A stretch of 64,000 nucleotides of DNA, from the NCBI RefSeq assembly GCF_026013365.1, contig NZ_JAPDOE010000001.1:1178001-1242000 (forward strand), in the 5' to 3' direction. Under the pieces are notes generated by a model that did not search any database, was not told the origin of the DNA, and saw nothing but the letters and a program-made list of their open reading frames with translations. The stretch comes from Paenibacillus sp. LS1 (lineage in GTDB: Bacteria > Bacillota > Bacilli > Paenibacillales > Paenibacillaceae). The position numbers and the translations under genes are program-made. Numbering within the stretch: position 1 is the first letter of the stretch; the number at the start of each line of letters is the position of its first letter. Positions 53,885 to 63,361 of the stretch are shown one piece after another.

Positions 53885-54352
53885 TTATTCTTCATCTTTG
53901 GGTTTCTGTTCATTTTTAGCTTTGCAACGATAACAAATTCCATGAAAGTCCAGTCGGTGATCTACTACCGAAAAGTTAAATTCCCGCTCCAAACGCTCTT
54001 CAAGCGGTCCAAGCCAGTCTTCACGTATTTCATCCATACTTCCGCATTGAACACAGATTAAGTGATGATGGTGATGCTTGGATGTATCTCCGCGCAGATC
54101 ATAACGCGCTACACCGTCGCCGAAGTTGATTTTCTCTACAACATGCAGCTCACTCAGCAGTTCGAGGGTACGGTACACGGTTGCCAGACCGATTTCGGGA
54201 GCCTTTTCTTTAACGAGCATGAATACATCTTCTGCGCTCAGATGATCTTCTTCATTCTCAAGAAGTACTCTTAAGGTGGCTTCCCGCTGGGGCGTTAATT
54301 TATATCCTTGGGACTGTAGTTGCTGCTTAATTTTATCAATCCGTGCTTCCAT
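53885..54352 (-). CDS. fur: Fur-family metalloregulator
   Basis: The 155-residue protein has the winged helix (YKLTPQREATLRVLLENEED, GLATVYRTLELLSEL) and the dimer domain with a metal-binding His run (SKHHHHHLICVQCG) and a second Cys pair (GICYRCK). The CxxC pairs form the structural zinc site. Represses iron uptake genes when loaded with iron; position next to yqzK-xerD fits B. subtilis fur. Confidence 0.93.
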   Translation of the reverse strand: MEARIDKIKQQLQSQGYKLTPQREATLRVLLENEEDHLSAEDVFMLVKEKAPEIGLATVYRTLELLSELHVVEKINFGDGVARYDLRGDTSKHHHHHLICVQCGSMDEIREDWLGPLEERLEREFNFSVVDHRLDFHGICYRCKAKNEQKPKDEE

Positions 54353-54459
54353 TTTCTCCCTCCCCCTAGGAAATCACTGCACACTGCAACTTAACCCACT
54401 CTTTTCATTATAGGGGGAGTGCGTAATTAAAGTCAACATTTTACACTATACGGTGCACG

Positions 54460-55089
54460 TTAGGCCGGTAGTAGCATTGGCGTGACCCAACGCATCATCG
54501 CAGGTGTAACCCATGTTTCAAAAGACGCCACGCCAAGCAGCAGTGCAGCCATGACCAAAGTTAACACTATATATGAAGCAAAAGGCCTTTGTCGACCCGG
54601 TGTTCGCTGCATCAAAACACGATTACGAATGATGTATAACGAGAACGTCATGGCCGCCACACTGCAGATCAGCAAGATCGGAATGACGAACAAATTATGC
54701 GGTGCCACGGACACCAGTGCAAAGAGCAGCCCTTTCCAGGAATACTGCCCAACAAGGTACCCCACTGTGAATCCAATGAGCACACCTTTCAGAAAATCCA
54801 GAACCAGTATGCCGGGCAGTCCGACAACGGATAAACCCAGGATAAAGATCAGACCTACCCATTTCAGATGAAGCATGGCAATGTCCCAATATGCCCCGGT
54901 CTCTGTCACTTGTGCGCTGTGCTGCACTGTCATGAAGAAATTGCCCAGATAACCCTCCAGATCCTGACGTTGCTCAAGTGACAATGCATTGACCATGAGT
55001 GCGCCAAAAATGACGCCGACCAGAAACAAGACAGCCACGAATACATATAACGAAGTCTGACCTTTAAATGTAAAGTAGGAAGAGCGCAT
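54460..55089 (-). CDS. spoIIM: Stage II sporulation protein M
   Basis: The ATG at 55089 (MRSSYFTFKGQTSLYVFVAV) follows AAAGGGG; an upstream TTG is less likely. Five membrane helices are seen: YVFVAVLFLVGVIFGALMV, VGLIFILGLSVVGLPGILVL, GVLIGFTVGYLVGQYS, LFVIPILLICSVAAMTFSLY and a last one near the C-terminus. SpoIIM forms the SpoIIDMP peptidoglycan machine that drives engulfment. Located before fur, as in B. subtilis. Confidence 0.93.
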   Translation of the reverse strand: MRSSYFTFKGQTSLYVFVAVLFLVGVIFGALMVNALSLEQRQDLEGYLGNFFMTVQHSAQVTETGAYWDIAMLHLKWVGLIFILGLSVVGLPGILVLDFLKGVLIGFTVGYLVGQYSWKGLLFALVSVAPHNLFVIPILLICSVAAMTFSLYIIRNRVLMQRTPGRQRPFASYIVLTLVMAALLLGVASFETWVTPAMMRWVTPMLLPA

Positions 55090-55249
55090 ACAGGTACGAG
55101 TCCCCTTTCCGGTATCATGCTGCAAGGATTCTCAGTCACATCCTCTTAGTCATTCTTATGAACCGGAACGCACCTGTATGACTTCTTGTCCAGATTGGCT
55201 CTACGTGAAGCGAAGCTATATGAGTTGAACCTGGGAGTATTTACACGGG

Positions 55250-56470
55250 TCACTCCGAGGCTCTTTGCTGAACAGCAACTTTACCGTACGTGCCTCCACC
55301 TCCGGAGGATAGCTCCAGTTGTCCGTTCCGTGCAGCCACGATCAGGCCTGCCAGCACAGGTCCAACAACCGCAGCAAGTTCTTCCTCACGGGTTCGATGA
55401 AGCACGTTCATTTCTGTACCAAAATGGTCCAGTAGCTGGCGCAGTTTGGCTTTGCCAAGTCCCGGAATGAACTCCAGTGGTACTTGATAATGATAGGCAG
55501 GTCTGTTTGCAGGCACATAAGGACTTTCCCGATCAGAGATCGCCAGAATGCGATCCAGCACCCCCTGCACCAGCTTCAGACTGCCACAGTGAGGACAGCG
55601 CTCTGCTGACATCGCTTGCTCATCCATAATGCTGCCACATGCTGCACAGTAGGTACGGTGGTACTTGCCCAGCCTTGGATTCAATCCATAATTGGCAGCG
55701 ATGCTTCTGCCTGCTTCTCCTTGAAGTGCCATACGGAATTCATCAAAAGAAGGTGCAGCAACTTGCAGCTCATTATACTCCCGTCCAATCTTACCGAGAG
55801 AGTGGGCATCCGAATTGGTCAAGAACGGAACATGATCCAATTCCTGAATATAACTGGCCATGGATGAATCAGAACTTAACCCCAGCTCGACCGCATCTAC
55901 TAGACGTGTATCCAGAACATCGCCCATACGGGGCGCCGTACTGCCATAGATGCCTTTATGCGGTGTAAATACATGTGCAGGCACAATAAGTCCACCACGG
56001 GCCTTAATCTCCGCCTGCATCTCAAGAGCGGGCACGTATACCCGCTGAGAACTGAGGTTTACATTTTTCATATAACGATTCATCCAGTCCGTGAAGGACT
56101 TCATCGTTTTCAGATCACGAAAGTAGGCCAGCATATGGAACTCACGCATGCCAGGCTCGCGCAGCTCAATCTCTGTACCCAGCAGAATGGTGGTGTCCTG
56201 GTAGGCAATGCCGCCTCCCTCAATCTCGGACATCGTACCACTCTCCAGCAATTGCTCAATATCCATCTGTACAACCGGAGAATGACAATCAATGACACCA
56301 AGTAAATGAATTCCTTTACGTTCCGAAGCTTCCCGGGCAATATTCTCAAATGTCAGATCCCGACTGCCACTGATTTTGACAGCCTCGCCGCGGGACGTTC
56401 GCCCAATGTGAATATGCAGGTCTGTATAGCAGGGCTCCCACAAGGCGGACGTTGCCAATTGATCTTGCAT
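55250..56470 (-). CDS. Endonuclease Q-like PHP-domain nuclease (YqxK-type)
   Basis: The ATG at 56470 (MQDQLATSALWEPC) is 2 nt from the nudF stop. The N-terminal PHP domain has the metal ligands YTDLHIHIGR, GVIDCHSPVV, LLGTEIELRE, VPAHVFTPHKG and NSDAHSLGKIGREYNE. A four-Cys zinc ribbon (YCAACGS...CPHCGS) follows, then a helix-hairpin-helix (EFIPGLGKAKLRQLLDHFG). This order matches Endonuclease Q, which cuts 5' of deoxyinosine, deoxyuridine and abasic sites. Coupled to the ADP-ribose/nucleotide hydrolase gene. Confidence 0.85.
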   Translation of the reverse strand: MQDQLATSALWEPCYTDLHIHIGRTSRGEAVKISGSRDLTFENIAREASERKGIHLLGVIDCHSPVVQMDIEQLLESGTMSEIEGGGIAYQDTTILLGTEIELREPGMREFHMLAYFRDLKTMKSFTDWMNRYMKNVNLSSQRVYVPALEMQAEIKARGGLIVPAHVFTPHKGIYGSTAPRMGDVLDTRLVDAVELGLSSDSSMASYIQELDHVPFLTNSDAHSLGKIGREYNELQVAAPSFDEFRMALQGEAGRSIAANYGLNPRLGKYHRTYCAACGSIMDEQAMSAERCPHCGSLKLVQGVLDRILAISDRESPYVPANRPAYHYQVPLEFIPGLGKAKLRQLLDHFGTEMNVLHRTREEELAAVVGPVLAGLIVAARNGQLELSSGGGGTYGKVAVQQRASE

Positions 56471-56472
56471 TC

Positions 56473-57066
56473 TTAGAACCGTCCTGTTGTTCTGTAAAGG
56501 TCCCACGCATACACGGCCATCATCGTTTTAGCATCACTAATCCGGTTCTCGTCCATGAGCGCATAGGCTTCCTCCAGAGTTATTTCGGCAACTTCAAGGA
56601 ATTCATCTTCGTCCAGCGCCATATCTCCGGCTTCCAACTCTTCAGCGATGTAGAGATGAATAATTTCATCTGCGAACCCCGGTGACGTATAGAACGAACG
56701 CAAATGACGCAGTGACTTGGCCACATATCCTGTCTCTTCTCGCAATTCACGTGCTGCTGCCACTTCCGGCTCTTCACCGGGGTCCAATTTCCCCGCAGGA
56801 ATCTCTACTTCGGTGCGTCCCATGGCCTGACGATACTGATCCACAACAAGCATGCGATCTCCGTTTAGAGCAAGTACAGCTACAGCTCCAGGGTGCCGGA
56901 TAATCTCACGTGTAGCCGTCTGACCGTTCGGAAGCTTAACTGTATCGACCTGAAGTGAAATCACTTTCCCCTCGAAGATCGGCTTGGTGGATACGGTCAC
57001 TTCATCCAATTTCGGATTGGCAGGTTGCGCAGCATGGATGGATTGGGCAGATTGATTTGGTTTCAT
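56473..57066 (-). CDS. nudF: Nudix hydrolase, ADP-ribose pyrophosphatase
   Basis: The ATG at 57066 follows GGAGTTGAAG. The Nudix box is complete (GKLDPGEEPEVAAARELREE, then TGYVAK), preceded by VVDQYRQAMGRTEVEIPAG and followed by FYTSPGFADEIIHLYIA, the ADP-ribose-type selectivity region. Hydrolyses ADP-ribose to AMP and ribose-5-phosphate. Divergent from mciZ, as nudF and mciZ neighbour each other in B. subtilis. Confidence 0.92.
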   Translation of the reverse strand: MKPNQSAQSIHAAQPANPKLDEVTVSTKPIFEGKVISLQVDTVKLPNGQTATREIIRHPGAVAVLALNGDRMLVVDQYRQAMGRTEVEIPAGKLDPGEEPEVAAARELREETGYVAKSLRHLRSFYTSPGFADEIIHLYIAEELEAGDMALDEDEFLEVAEITLEEAYALMDENRISDAKTMMAVYAWDLYRTTGRF

Positions 57067-57188
57067 TCGTTCTTCAACTCCATATCGTAGGATTATATAT
57101 TCGGTTAATGTATAAATCTCTGATTTTGGGCATATGGTGAGCGTATAGAATTCTCACAGCAAATATAAACGAATCAGGGGGACTTTCA

Positions 57189-57323
57189 ATGAACAGTTAT
57201 AAGACGCCTCAATCCGTACACGTAGTAGGACAAGCCCGGCAAGTGAAGCTCATACTCAAGCAATGGTTGCGCGAGTGGGGCCCGGATGCCAAGTTAATCG
57301 ATCTCCTCGCTGGACGTAAATAA
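57189..57323 (+). CDS. mciZ: Z-ring formation inhibitor MciZ (44 aa)
   Basis: A small ORF with ATG at 57189 and AGGGGG 7 nt upstream. The product (MNSYKTPQSVHVVGQA, then RQVKLILKQWLREWG, ending LIDLLAGRK) has the MciZ layout: a short beta start (VHVVG), then a helix with the hydrophobic face that caps FtsZ, and a basic C-terminus. In B. subtilis the 40-residue MciZ blocks FtsZ polymerisation in the mother cell during sporulation and sits next to nudF. Assignment rests on size, pattern and context. Confidence 0.82.
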   Translation: MNSYKTPQSVHVVGQARQVKLILKQWLREWGPDAKLIDLLAGRK

Positions 57324-57356
57324 ACGAGTTTCTCCCATGAAATATAACATGAATTC

Positions 57357-57397
57357 GCAAAAAGTCCGAATCCGTACAGACCGGGTTCGGACTTTTC
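57357..57397. terminator. Bidirectional terminator between mciZ and the M20 peptidase gene
   Basis: AAAAAGTCCGAA pairs with TTCGGACTTTT; A-run on one side and T-run on the other, so it serves both convergent genes. Confidence 0.85.
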
Positions 57398-57430
57398 TCT
57401 AAGAGCATATGAGGTAACACGTGCTTTATA

Positions 57431-58564
57431 TTATTTCTTGTCTGCTGCCGTTTCCTGAATAATAGCCACGACCACTTGAGACAACTTCACAATATCTTCG
57501 GCACGAATGCGTTCTTTGGTTGTATGAATATCCTCATACCCTACCGCCAGGTTCACTGTCGGAATGTCGAATCCGTTAAAGATATTGGCATCACTGCCAC
57601 CACCGGAAGCAAACGTACTTGTCTCCAGCCCAACACTGCGGATGGCACGCTGTGCAAGTTGTACAACTTCGTGTTCATCATGGAAGCCAAATGCAGGATA
57701 CAGGATCTCACTTCTGAATTCAGCCGTTGCACCGTATTTGCGGCATGTCGTTTCCAGTGCTTCACGCATCTGTGCAACTTGCAATTCAACTTTCTCCTGC
57801 ACAATACTGCGAGCTTCCGCTTCAATCTGCACAAAGTCACATACCACGTTGAGTGCTGATCCACCCTGGAATTTACCAATGTTCGCGGTTGTCTCATCAT
57901 CAATTCGTCCAAGCTTCATGGCTGCAATGGCTTTGGCTGCAACCTGAATGGCGCTGATCCCGTCTTCCGGATTCACGCCAGCATGAGCAGACTTCCCATA
58001 GATGCTCATTTGAATTTCAGCTCTCGCTGGTGCAGCAACACAGATCGTGCCTACAGCTCCGTTGGAATCCAGCGCATAACCGAACTCGGCATCGATATCC
58101 TTCGGATTCATGGCACGTGCACCCACCAGTCCAGACTCTTCGCCGACCGTAATGACAAATTGAATTTTACCATGTGGAATCTTGTTTTCCTGGATCACAC
58201 GAATCGCTTCGAACAATGCCGCAATACCTGCTTTGTCATCTGCTCCCAGGATTGTTGTTCCATCACTGCGAATCCAGCCATCTTCACCCAGTTCAGGCTT
58301 AATCCCCTGTCCCGGCGTTACGGTGTCCATATGACATGTGAAAAAGATCGGTGCAACACCTTCTGTTCCTTCGGCTTCCCAGGTAATGACGAGGTTTCCG
58401 GCGCCATGTCCGGTTTGCTCCATGGTGTCATCCTCATAGACATGAAGACCAAGCTCTGCAAACTGTTCTTTTAACATCTTCGAGATGTTCTGTTCGTTTT
58501 TCGTTTCACTATCAATCTGTACCAGTTCCATGAACTGATCGATAACACGTTGTTGTTTAATCAT
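57431..58564 (-). CDS. M20-family peptidase, PepT/YqjE-like (377 aa)
   Basis: The ATG at 58564 (MIKQQRVIDQFMELVQIDSE) follows GGGAGG. Metal ligands are in TCHMDTVTPG, GADDKAGIAA, VGEESGLVGA, FGYALDSNGAVG and the late HTTKERI; the dimerisation insert (SIYGKSAHAGVNPEDGISAI) is present. A zinc aminopeptidase of the tripeptidase T/YqjE type in the cytosol. Substrate specificity cannot be told from the sequence. Confidence 0.88.
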   Translation of the reverse strand: MIKQQRVIDQFMELVQIDSETKNEQNISKMLKEQFAELGLHVYEDDTMEQTGHGAGNLVITWEAEGTEGVAPIFFTCHMDTVTPGQGIKPELGEDGWIRSDGTTILGADDKAGIAALFEAIRVIQENKIPHGKIQFVITVGEESGLVGARAMNPKDIDAEFGYALDSNGAVGTICVAAPARAEIQMSIYGKSAHAGVNPEDGISAIQVAAKAIAAMKLGRIDDETTANIGKFQGGSALNVVCDFVQIEAEARSIVQEKVELQVAQMREALETTCRKYGATAEFRSEILYPAFGFHDEHEVVQLAQRAIRSVGLETSTFASGGGSDANIFNGFDIPTVNLAVGYEDIHTTKERIRAEDIVKLSQVVVAIIQETAADKK

Positions 58565-58644
58565 AGGACTTTCCTCCCTCTCGTGGATACGGTACAATAC
58601 AATTACTATGGCTTGTTTACTTTGTTGAAAGGAGTTCTCTCATC

Positions 58645-58746
58645 ATGCAAAAAAAGAAATGGTTCAAAATCATCATCTATCTCATGCTGATCGCCATGAT
58701 CGGGTCCACCCTTTTCATAGCTCTCGAACCGTTACTGTTCGGATAG
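58645..58746 (+). CDS. prli42: Stressosome-associated membrane miniprotein Prli42 (33 aa)
   Basis: The ATG at 58645 follows AAAGGAG. The product is a basic tip (MQKKKWFKI) and a single transmembrane helix (IIYLMLIAMIGSTLFIALE). This is the size and pattern of Prli42, which ties the stressosome to the membrane in Listeria and is widespread in Firmicutes. Its position beside a YqjE-type peptidase gene supports the call. Confidence 0.82.
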   Translation: MQKKKWFKIIIYLMLIAMIGSTLFIALEPLLFG

Positions 58747-58772
58747 CAACCTGAAGCCTTTCGATAGTCTGT

Positions 58773-59480
58773 TTACAGACGTTGAAGGGCTTCTTTTTCG
58801 CTAATCCAATTAATTTGATATGGAAAAATACGATTAAAGTATGGAACAATCTCGCGCGCTACCTGTTCCACTGCATAGGACTTACCCGTTATATCCTCCA
58901 ATGAGGTAACGCCATACTGCTCAATCCCACAAGGAACAATCCCCTGAAAACCAGCATGTTGAATGCCTGAGGTAATGTTAAAAGCAAACCCGTGACTGGT
59001 CACGAAACCGCGGCGGTGTTTACAACGATTAAACTTGATGCCGATCGCAGCAATCTTCATATCGCCAATCCACACACCCGTGTAACCCTCTTTGCGTCCG
59101 GCTTCGATGCCCTGGTCTGCGAGATAATCCATAAGTACCTGCTCAAGTTTCCGTAAATAGCCGTGCAGATCCAGTTCTTCATCCCGACCAAGAATCAATA
59201 ACGGGTAGCCTACCAACTGGCCCGGACCATGATAAGTAATATCACCGCCACGGTCAATTTGAAACAAAGAGATCCCTTGCTCACGCAACTCTTCCGGACT
59301 GAGAAGCAGATGCTCCGGATGATTTTGTGAACCGATCGTATACGTTGGCGGGTGCTGTAAAAGCAGCATCTGCTCCGCTCCCTCGCCCTCGTCCAATCGC
59401 TGCACAATCGCTTTCTGGCGGTTCCAAGCCTCTTCATAATCAAGCATCGGTATGTATGCAACATCCAGCGGCTTGCTCAT
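58773..59480 (-). CDS. lipB: Octanoyl-[ACP]:protein N-octanoyltransferase
   Basis: The ATG at 59480 (MSKPLDVAYIPMLDYEEAWN) has GTGGGG upstream; a longer frame has no site. LipB motifs: GDITYHGPGQLVGYPLLIL (substrate-binding), KIAAIGIKFNRC with the catalytic Lys, TSHGFAFNI and the catalytic Cys in GIVPCGIEQYGV. It moves octanoate from ACP to lipoyl domains; LipA then inserts sulfur. It is next to bkdB, whose lipoyl domain needs this. Confidence 0.93.
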   Translation of the reverse strand: MSKPLDVAYIPMLDYEEAWNRQKAIVQRLDEGEGAEQMLLLQHPPTYTIGSQNHPEHLLLSPEELREQGISLFQIDRGGDITYHGPGQLVGYPLLILGRDEELDLHGYLRKLEQVLMDYLADQGIEAGRKEGYTGVWIGDMKIAAIGIKFNRCKHRRGFVTSHGFAFNITSGIQHAGFQGIVPCGIEQYGVTSLEDITGKSYAVEQVAREIVPYFNRIFPYQINWISEKEALQRL

Positions 59481-59714
59481 GATTTCCCCACACCCTTCTG
59501 CTTGATGTTCAATGTAAGATTGAGCACCTGTCCGTAGACAGCCGGAAAAGTGCACGGCCTGCGGCACATACACTTTCCCGTCCTTCATCTATTGAACATT
59601 TTGCATCATTCATTTTCAAACGCTCCCGGGTACAAGTTCTAGACGAATAGAACCATTTGAATCTATAACTTGATGATTGGAAACCGCTCTTTGGATTGAT
59701 GCAAAATGTCTAAC

Positions 59715-61157
59715 TTAATATACCTTGGTTTCCATGGTGTAACCTTCCAGATTTTCTTTGACACGTTGCAAGAAACGTCCGCTGATTACGCCATCCAGGA
59801 TTCGGTGATCCAGCGACAGACACAGGTTAGCCATCGAACGAACGGCGATCATATCATTAATCACCACTGGCTTTTTGACAATCGACTCGAATGTAAGAAT
59901 CGCTGCCTGTGGGTAGTTAATGATTGGCTGCGACAGGATCGAACCGAATGAACCCGTGTTGTTCACGGTGAACGTACCACCCTGCATATGGTCAAGCTTC
60001 AATGTACCCTCACGTGTTTTGCGAGCCAGCTCATCCACTTCACGAGCCAGACCTGCGATATTTCGCTGATCGGCATGTTTGATTACTGGTGTAAGTACGG
60101 AGTCTTCGGTTCCTACTGCCATGGACAAGTTAATGTCCCGTTTAACGATAATTTTGTCGACTGCCCATACCGAGTTCATGATCGGATAGTCTTTAATCGC
60201 ATTAACGACTCCCTTCATCATGAAGGACAGATATGTCAGATTGATGCCTTCCTTACGCTTGAACTCATCCTTGAGTTTATTGCGCAGCATCACGAGATTC
60301 GTTACATCTACTTCGATCATCGTCCATGCATGCGGGATTTCAGATACGCTTTGACGCATATTCCGGGCAATCGCATTACGCACAGGGGTAACATCGATGA
60401 AATACTCCGATCTTCCCTGCCCCCCACCTTCCACTTCGATCTGTGGAATTTTCGGACTTTCGGTTAGATGAATGCCTGAATGTCTCACAGGAACACCAGC
60501 ATCGGACGCTGAGATCGCTTCTCCGGCGGTTAAACCCATTTCTCCATTTCCACGATTCACTCCGCTGAATGGAGAAGCAGACGGCACACCAGAAGGTGCA
60601 TGCTGTACTGCTACTGATGCTTGTGCCGACAATCCAGCCGCGTTACCACCCTGTGCAACAAATGCCAACACATCTTTGCGGGTAATCCGACCACCTGCTC
60701 CAGTGCCCTGAATGCTTTGCAAGTTCAAGCCATGCTCTGCTGCCAAGGATTGCACTGCCGGGGAATACCGATTTCGCATCGGCTGGTTAGGATCATGTCC
60801 TGCTGTATTTGAGGCAACAACAGGAGTATGGCTCGCATGTTGCTGAACTTGCTCCTGTTGCTGCGATACTTGTGTTACCTGCTCGGCCGCTTCTTCGTCG
60901 GAAGCAGCGACTTGCATGCGGCAGATTGCTTCACCAACAGCAATCGTTGTGCCCTCTTCCACCAAAAGGTCACCCATAATTCCATCCACAGTGGATGGAA
61001 TCTCGGCATTGACTTTATCAGTGATTACTTCACAGATCGGCTCGTACTGTTCCACGCGGTCGCCCGGTTTTTTCAACCATTTGCCTATGGTAGCCGAGAC
61101 CAGCGATTCCGCCAATTGCGGCATAATGACCTCGATCCATTTCATACGTTCAGCCAT
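59715..61157 (-). CDS. bkdB: Branched-chain 2-oxoacid dehydrogenase E2 (dihydrolipoyl acyltransferase)
   Basis: The ATG at 61157 follows GGAGTGATAATC. Domains: lipoyl domain (residues ~10-85, lipoylated Lys in CEVITDKVNAEIPS), a Gln/His/Val-rich linker, E3-binding domain (NRYSPAVQSLAAEHGLNLQ, then GGRITRKDVL near 160), a Gly/Ala linker, and the catalytic acyltransferase domain (~250-480) with active-site His-Asp in LDHRILDGVISG. Transfers branched acyl groups to CoA, giving primers for iso/anteiso fatty acids. Confidence 0.92.
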   Translation of the reverse strand: MAERMKWIEVIMPQLAESLVSATIGKWLKKPGDRVEQYEPICEVITDKVNAEIPSTVDGIMGDLLVEEGTTIAVGEAICRMQVAASDEEAAEQVTQVSQQQEQVQQHASHTPVVASNTAGHDPNQPMRNRYSPAVQSLAAEHGLNLQSIQGTGAGGRITRKDVLAFVAQGGNAAGLSAQASVAVQHAPSGVPSASPFSGVNRGNGEMGLTAGEAISASDAGVPVRHSGIHLTESPKIPQIEVEGGGQGRSEYFIDVTPVRNAIARNMRQSVSEIPHAWTMIEVDVTNLVMLRNKLKDEFKRKEGINLTYLSFMMKGVVNAIKDYPIMNSVWAVDKIIVKRDINLSMAVGTEDSVLTPVIKHADQRNIAGLAREVDELARKTREGTLKLDHMQGGTFTVNNTGSFGSILSQPIINYPQAAILTFESIVKKPVVINDMIAVRSMANLCLSLDHRILDGVISGRFLQRVKENLEGYTMETKVY

Positions 61158-61204
61158 TTGATTATCACTCCAAACTTTACTTTTAAACGATCCAAAAAAC
61201 GAAA

Positions 61205-62191
61205 TTAAAACTCGGCAAGAGTACGCATTGCTGCTTTGGCTTTGTCCTTGCTCAGCATGTAGAACTTCTCTAATGTTGGGCTAATTGGCATGGCCGGCAC
61301 GTCAGGTCCGCAGAGACGCTGAATCGGTGCATCCAGTTCAAACAGACATTCCTCGCTAATAATAGCGGCAACTTCGGCACCTACACCACCGGTTTTGTTA
61401 TCTTCGTGTACAATCAGCACTTTGCCTGTCAGACGAGCGGAAGCAATAATCGCTTCACGATCCAACGGTTGCAATGTGCGCAGATCGAGAACGTGTGCTG
61501 TAATGCCTTCTTCACGCTCCAGCTCCTCAGCAGCCTGCATGACAAAATGCAGCGGCTGACTGTAACCGATCACCGTAATATCCGCACCTTCACGAAGTAC
61601 GTTGGCTTTACCAATCGGAACGATGTAATCATCTTCTGGCACATCTTCCTTAATGAGCTTGTAACATTTTTTATTTTCAAAAAAGAGTACCGGGTCCGGG
61701 TCGCGAATGGCCGCTTTAAGCAGTCCCTTAGCATCGTATGCTGAGTAGGGAGCTATAATTTTCAGACCAGGTGTACCAAAGAAAATTGATTCCGGACATT
61801 GGGAGTGATACAACCCACCGAAGATTCCGCCACCAATCGGCGCGCGGATAACGATCGGGCAACTCCAGTCATTGTTGGAACGATAGCGAATCTTCGCCGC
61901 TTCACTAATGATCTGGTTCGTTGCCGGCAGCATGAAGTCCGAATATTGCATCTCGGCAATCGGCTTCATGCCATACATCGCTGCACCAATGGCTACACCT
62001 GCGATAGCGGATTCGGACAAAGGTGTATCCATGACACGCATTTCGCCAAACTGATCTTGCAGCCCTTTAGTTGTGGTAAACACACCACCTTTGAGACCTA
62101 CGTCTTCACCAAGGATAAAAACATTTTCATCCCGTTCCATCTCTTCTTTCATCGCGAGACGGATTGCATCAATATATTCCATCACTGCCAT
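61205..62191 (-). CDS. bkdAB: Branched-chain 2-oxoacid dehydrogenase E1 beta
   Basis: The ATG at 62191 follows GAAGGGGGACGG and is 2 nt from the end of bkdAA. E1-beta motifs: NVFILGEDVGLKGGVFTTTK, DTPLSESAIAGVAIGAAMYG, IRAPIGGGIFGGLYHSQCPE and VLIVHEDNKTGGVGAEVAAI. Pairs with BkdAA as alpha2beta2 thiamine diphosphate enzyme. 328 residues, normal length. Confidence 0.93.
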   Translation of the reverse strand: MAVMEYIDAIRLAMKEEMERDENVFILGEDVGLKGGVFTTTKGLQDQFGEMRVMDTPLSESAIAGVAIGAAMYGMKPIAEMQYSDFMLPATNQIISEAAKIRYRSNNDWSCPIVIRAPIGGGIFGGLYHSQCPESIFFGTPGLKIIAPYSAYDAKGLLKAAIRDPDPVLFFENKKCYKLIKEDVPEDDYIVPIGKANVLREGADITVIGYSQPLHFVMQAAEELEREEGITAHVLDLRTLQPLDREAIIASARLTGKVLIVHEDNKTGGVGAEVAAIISEECLFELDAPIQRLCGPDVPAMPISPTLEKFYMLSKDKAKAAMRTLAEF

Positions 62192-62193
62192 AC

Positions 62194-63222
62194 TTACCGT
62201 CCCCCTTCTTCGCTGTCCGCATAAACGTGCGTCAGAGTGTCCTCAGGTTTAGGATATGGCGCGTTGTCTGCATATTCAGTTGCTTCTTTCATCTCCATCG
62301 CAAGCTGGGAAGCCAGATCCGCATCCCGGGCTTCGTCCCAGATGCCGCAATCGATCAAGTAGTTCTTCATGCGAGGAACGCCATCTTTCTTCCAGTTCTC
62401 CTCAACTTCCTCTTTGGTCCGGTAAGCCAGATCATTATCGGAGGTGGAATGAGGTGACAACCGATACATCATCGCTTCAATCAGTGTCGGGCCTTCCCCG
62501 GCTATGGCACGGCGACGTGCTTCCTTCACTGCAGCATATACTTCTAATGCATCGTTACCATCTACACGTAGTCCGGGGAACCCGTATCCTTGTGCTCGAT
62601 CGGATATTTTGCCGCTCAACTGTTTGTGAATTGGTACCGAAATTGCATATTGATTGTTCTCACACATAATAATGACAGGCAATTTATGCACACCTGCAAA
62701 GTTGGCTCCCTCATGGAAGTCACCCTGATTGCTTGATCCTTCGCCAAACGTAACAAAAGAAACAAATTCTTGCTTCTTCATTTTGGCAGCCAGTGCAAAT
62801 CCAACAGCGTGCGGAACCTGTGTTGTAACCGGGCTGGAACCCGTCACAATCCGCAGCTTTTTGTGACCGAAGTGACCGGGCATTTGCCGACCGCCACTAT
62901 TCGGATCTTCTGCCTTCGCAAAAGCAGACAACATCAACTCACGCGGAGTCATGCCTACCGCCAGTACAAAGCCGTAATCGCGGTAATAAGGTAAATAATA
63001 ATCGTGATCCCGATCCAGACCAAAAGCAGCGCCTACTTGCGCAGCTTCCTGTCCTACACCGGATACGTGAAAGTTAATTTTGCCAGCCCGTTGCAAGAGC
63101 AAGCAACGCTCGTCAAACTTGCGCGCGAGCAGCATGTATTTGTACATATCCAATACTTCACCATCGCTAAGTCCCAGCTGTTGATGCCGGTGGACCGCGT
63201 CTGCAGTACCTTGTGAACTCAT
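62194..63222 (-). CDS. bkdAA: Branched-chain 2-oxoacid dehydrogenase E1 alpha
   Basis: The ATG at 63222 follows AAGGAGG. The thiamine diphosphate motif (FGEGSSNQGDFHEGANFAG ... NNQYAISV) and phosphorylation-loop equivalent (YRLSPHSTSDNDLAYRT) are seen. Decarboxylates 2-oxo acids from Val, Leu and Ile. Middle gene of lpdV-bkdAA-bkdAB-bkdB. Confidence 0.93.
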   Translation of the reverse strand: MSSQGTADAVHRHQQLGLSDGEVLDMYKYMLLARKFDERCLLLQRAGKINFHVSGVGQEAAQVGAAFGLDRDHDYYLPYYRDYGFVLAVGMTPRELMLSAFAKAEDPNSGGRQMPGHFGHKKLRIVTGSSPVTTQVPHAVGFALAAKMKKQEFVSFVTFGEGSSNQGDFHEGANFAGVHKLPVIIMCENNQYAISVPIHKQLSGKISDRAQGYGFPGLRVDGNDALEVYAAVKEARRRAIAGEGPTLIEAMMYRLSPHSTSDNDLAYRTKEEVEENWKKDGVPRMKNYLIDCGIWDEARDADLASQLAMEMKEATEYADNAPYPKPEDTLTHVYADSEEGGR

Positions 63223-63361
63223 ATGAGGTACCTCCTTTTAATCAGAGCCTATGCCATTCTTACTACCCGATCTTATAACCTGGTACTAAGACTTGGCTTA
63301 ACCTTATTATAATCCCTTTTACCCAAAAAAGGAAAGGACCTTTCTCATAAGCCTGTTTGGC

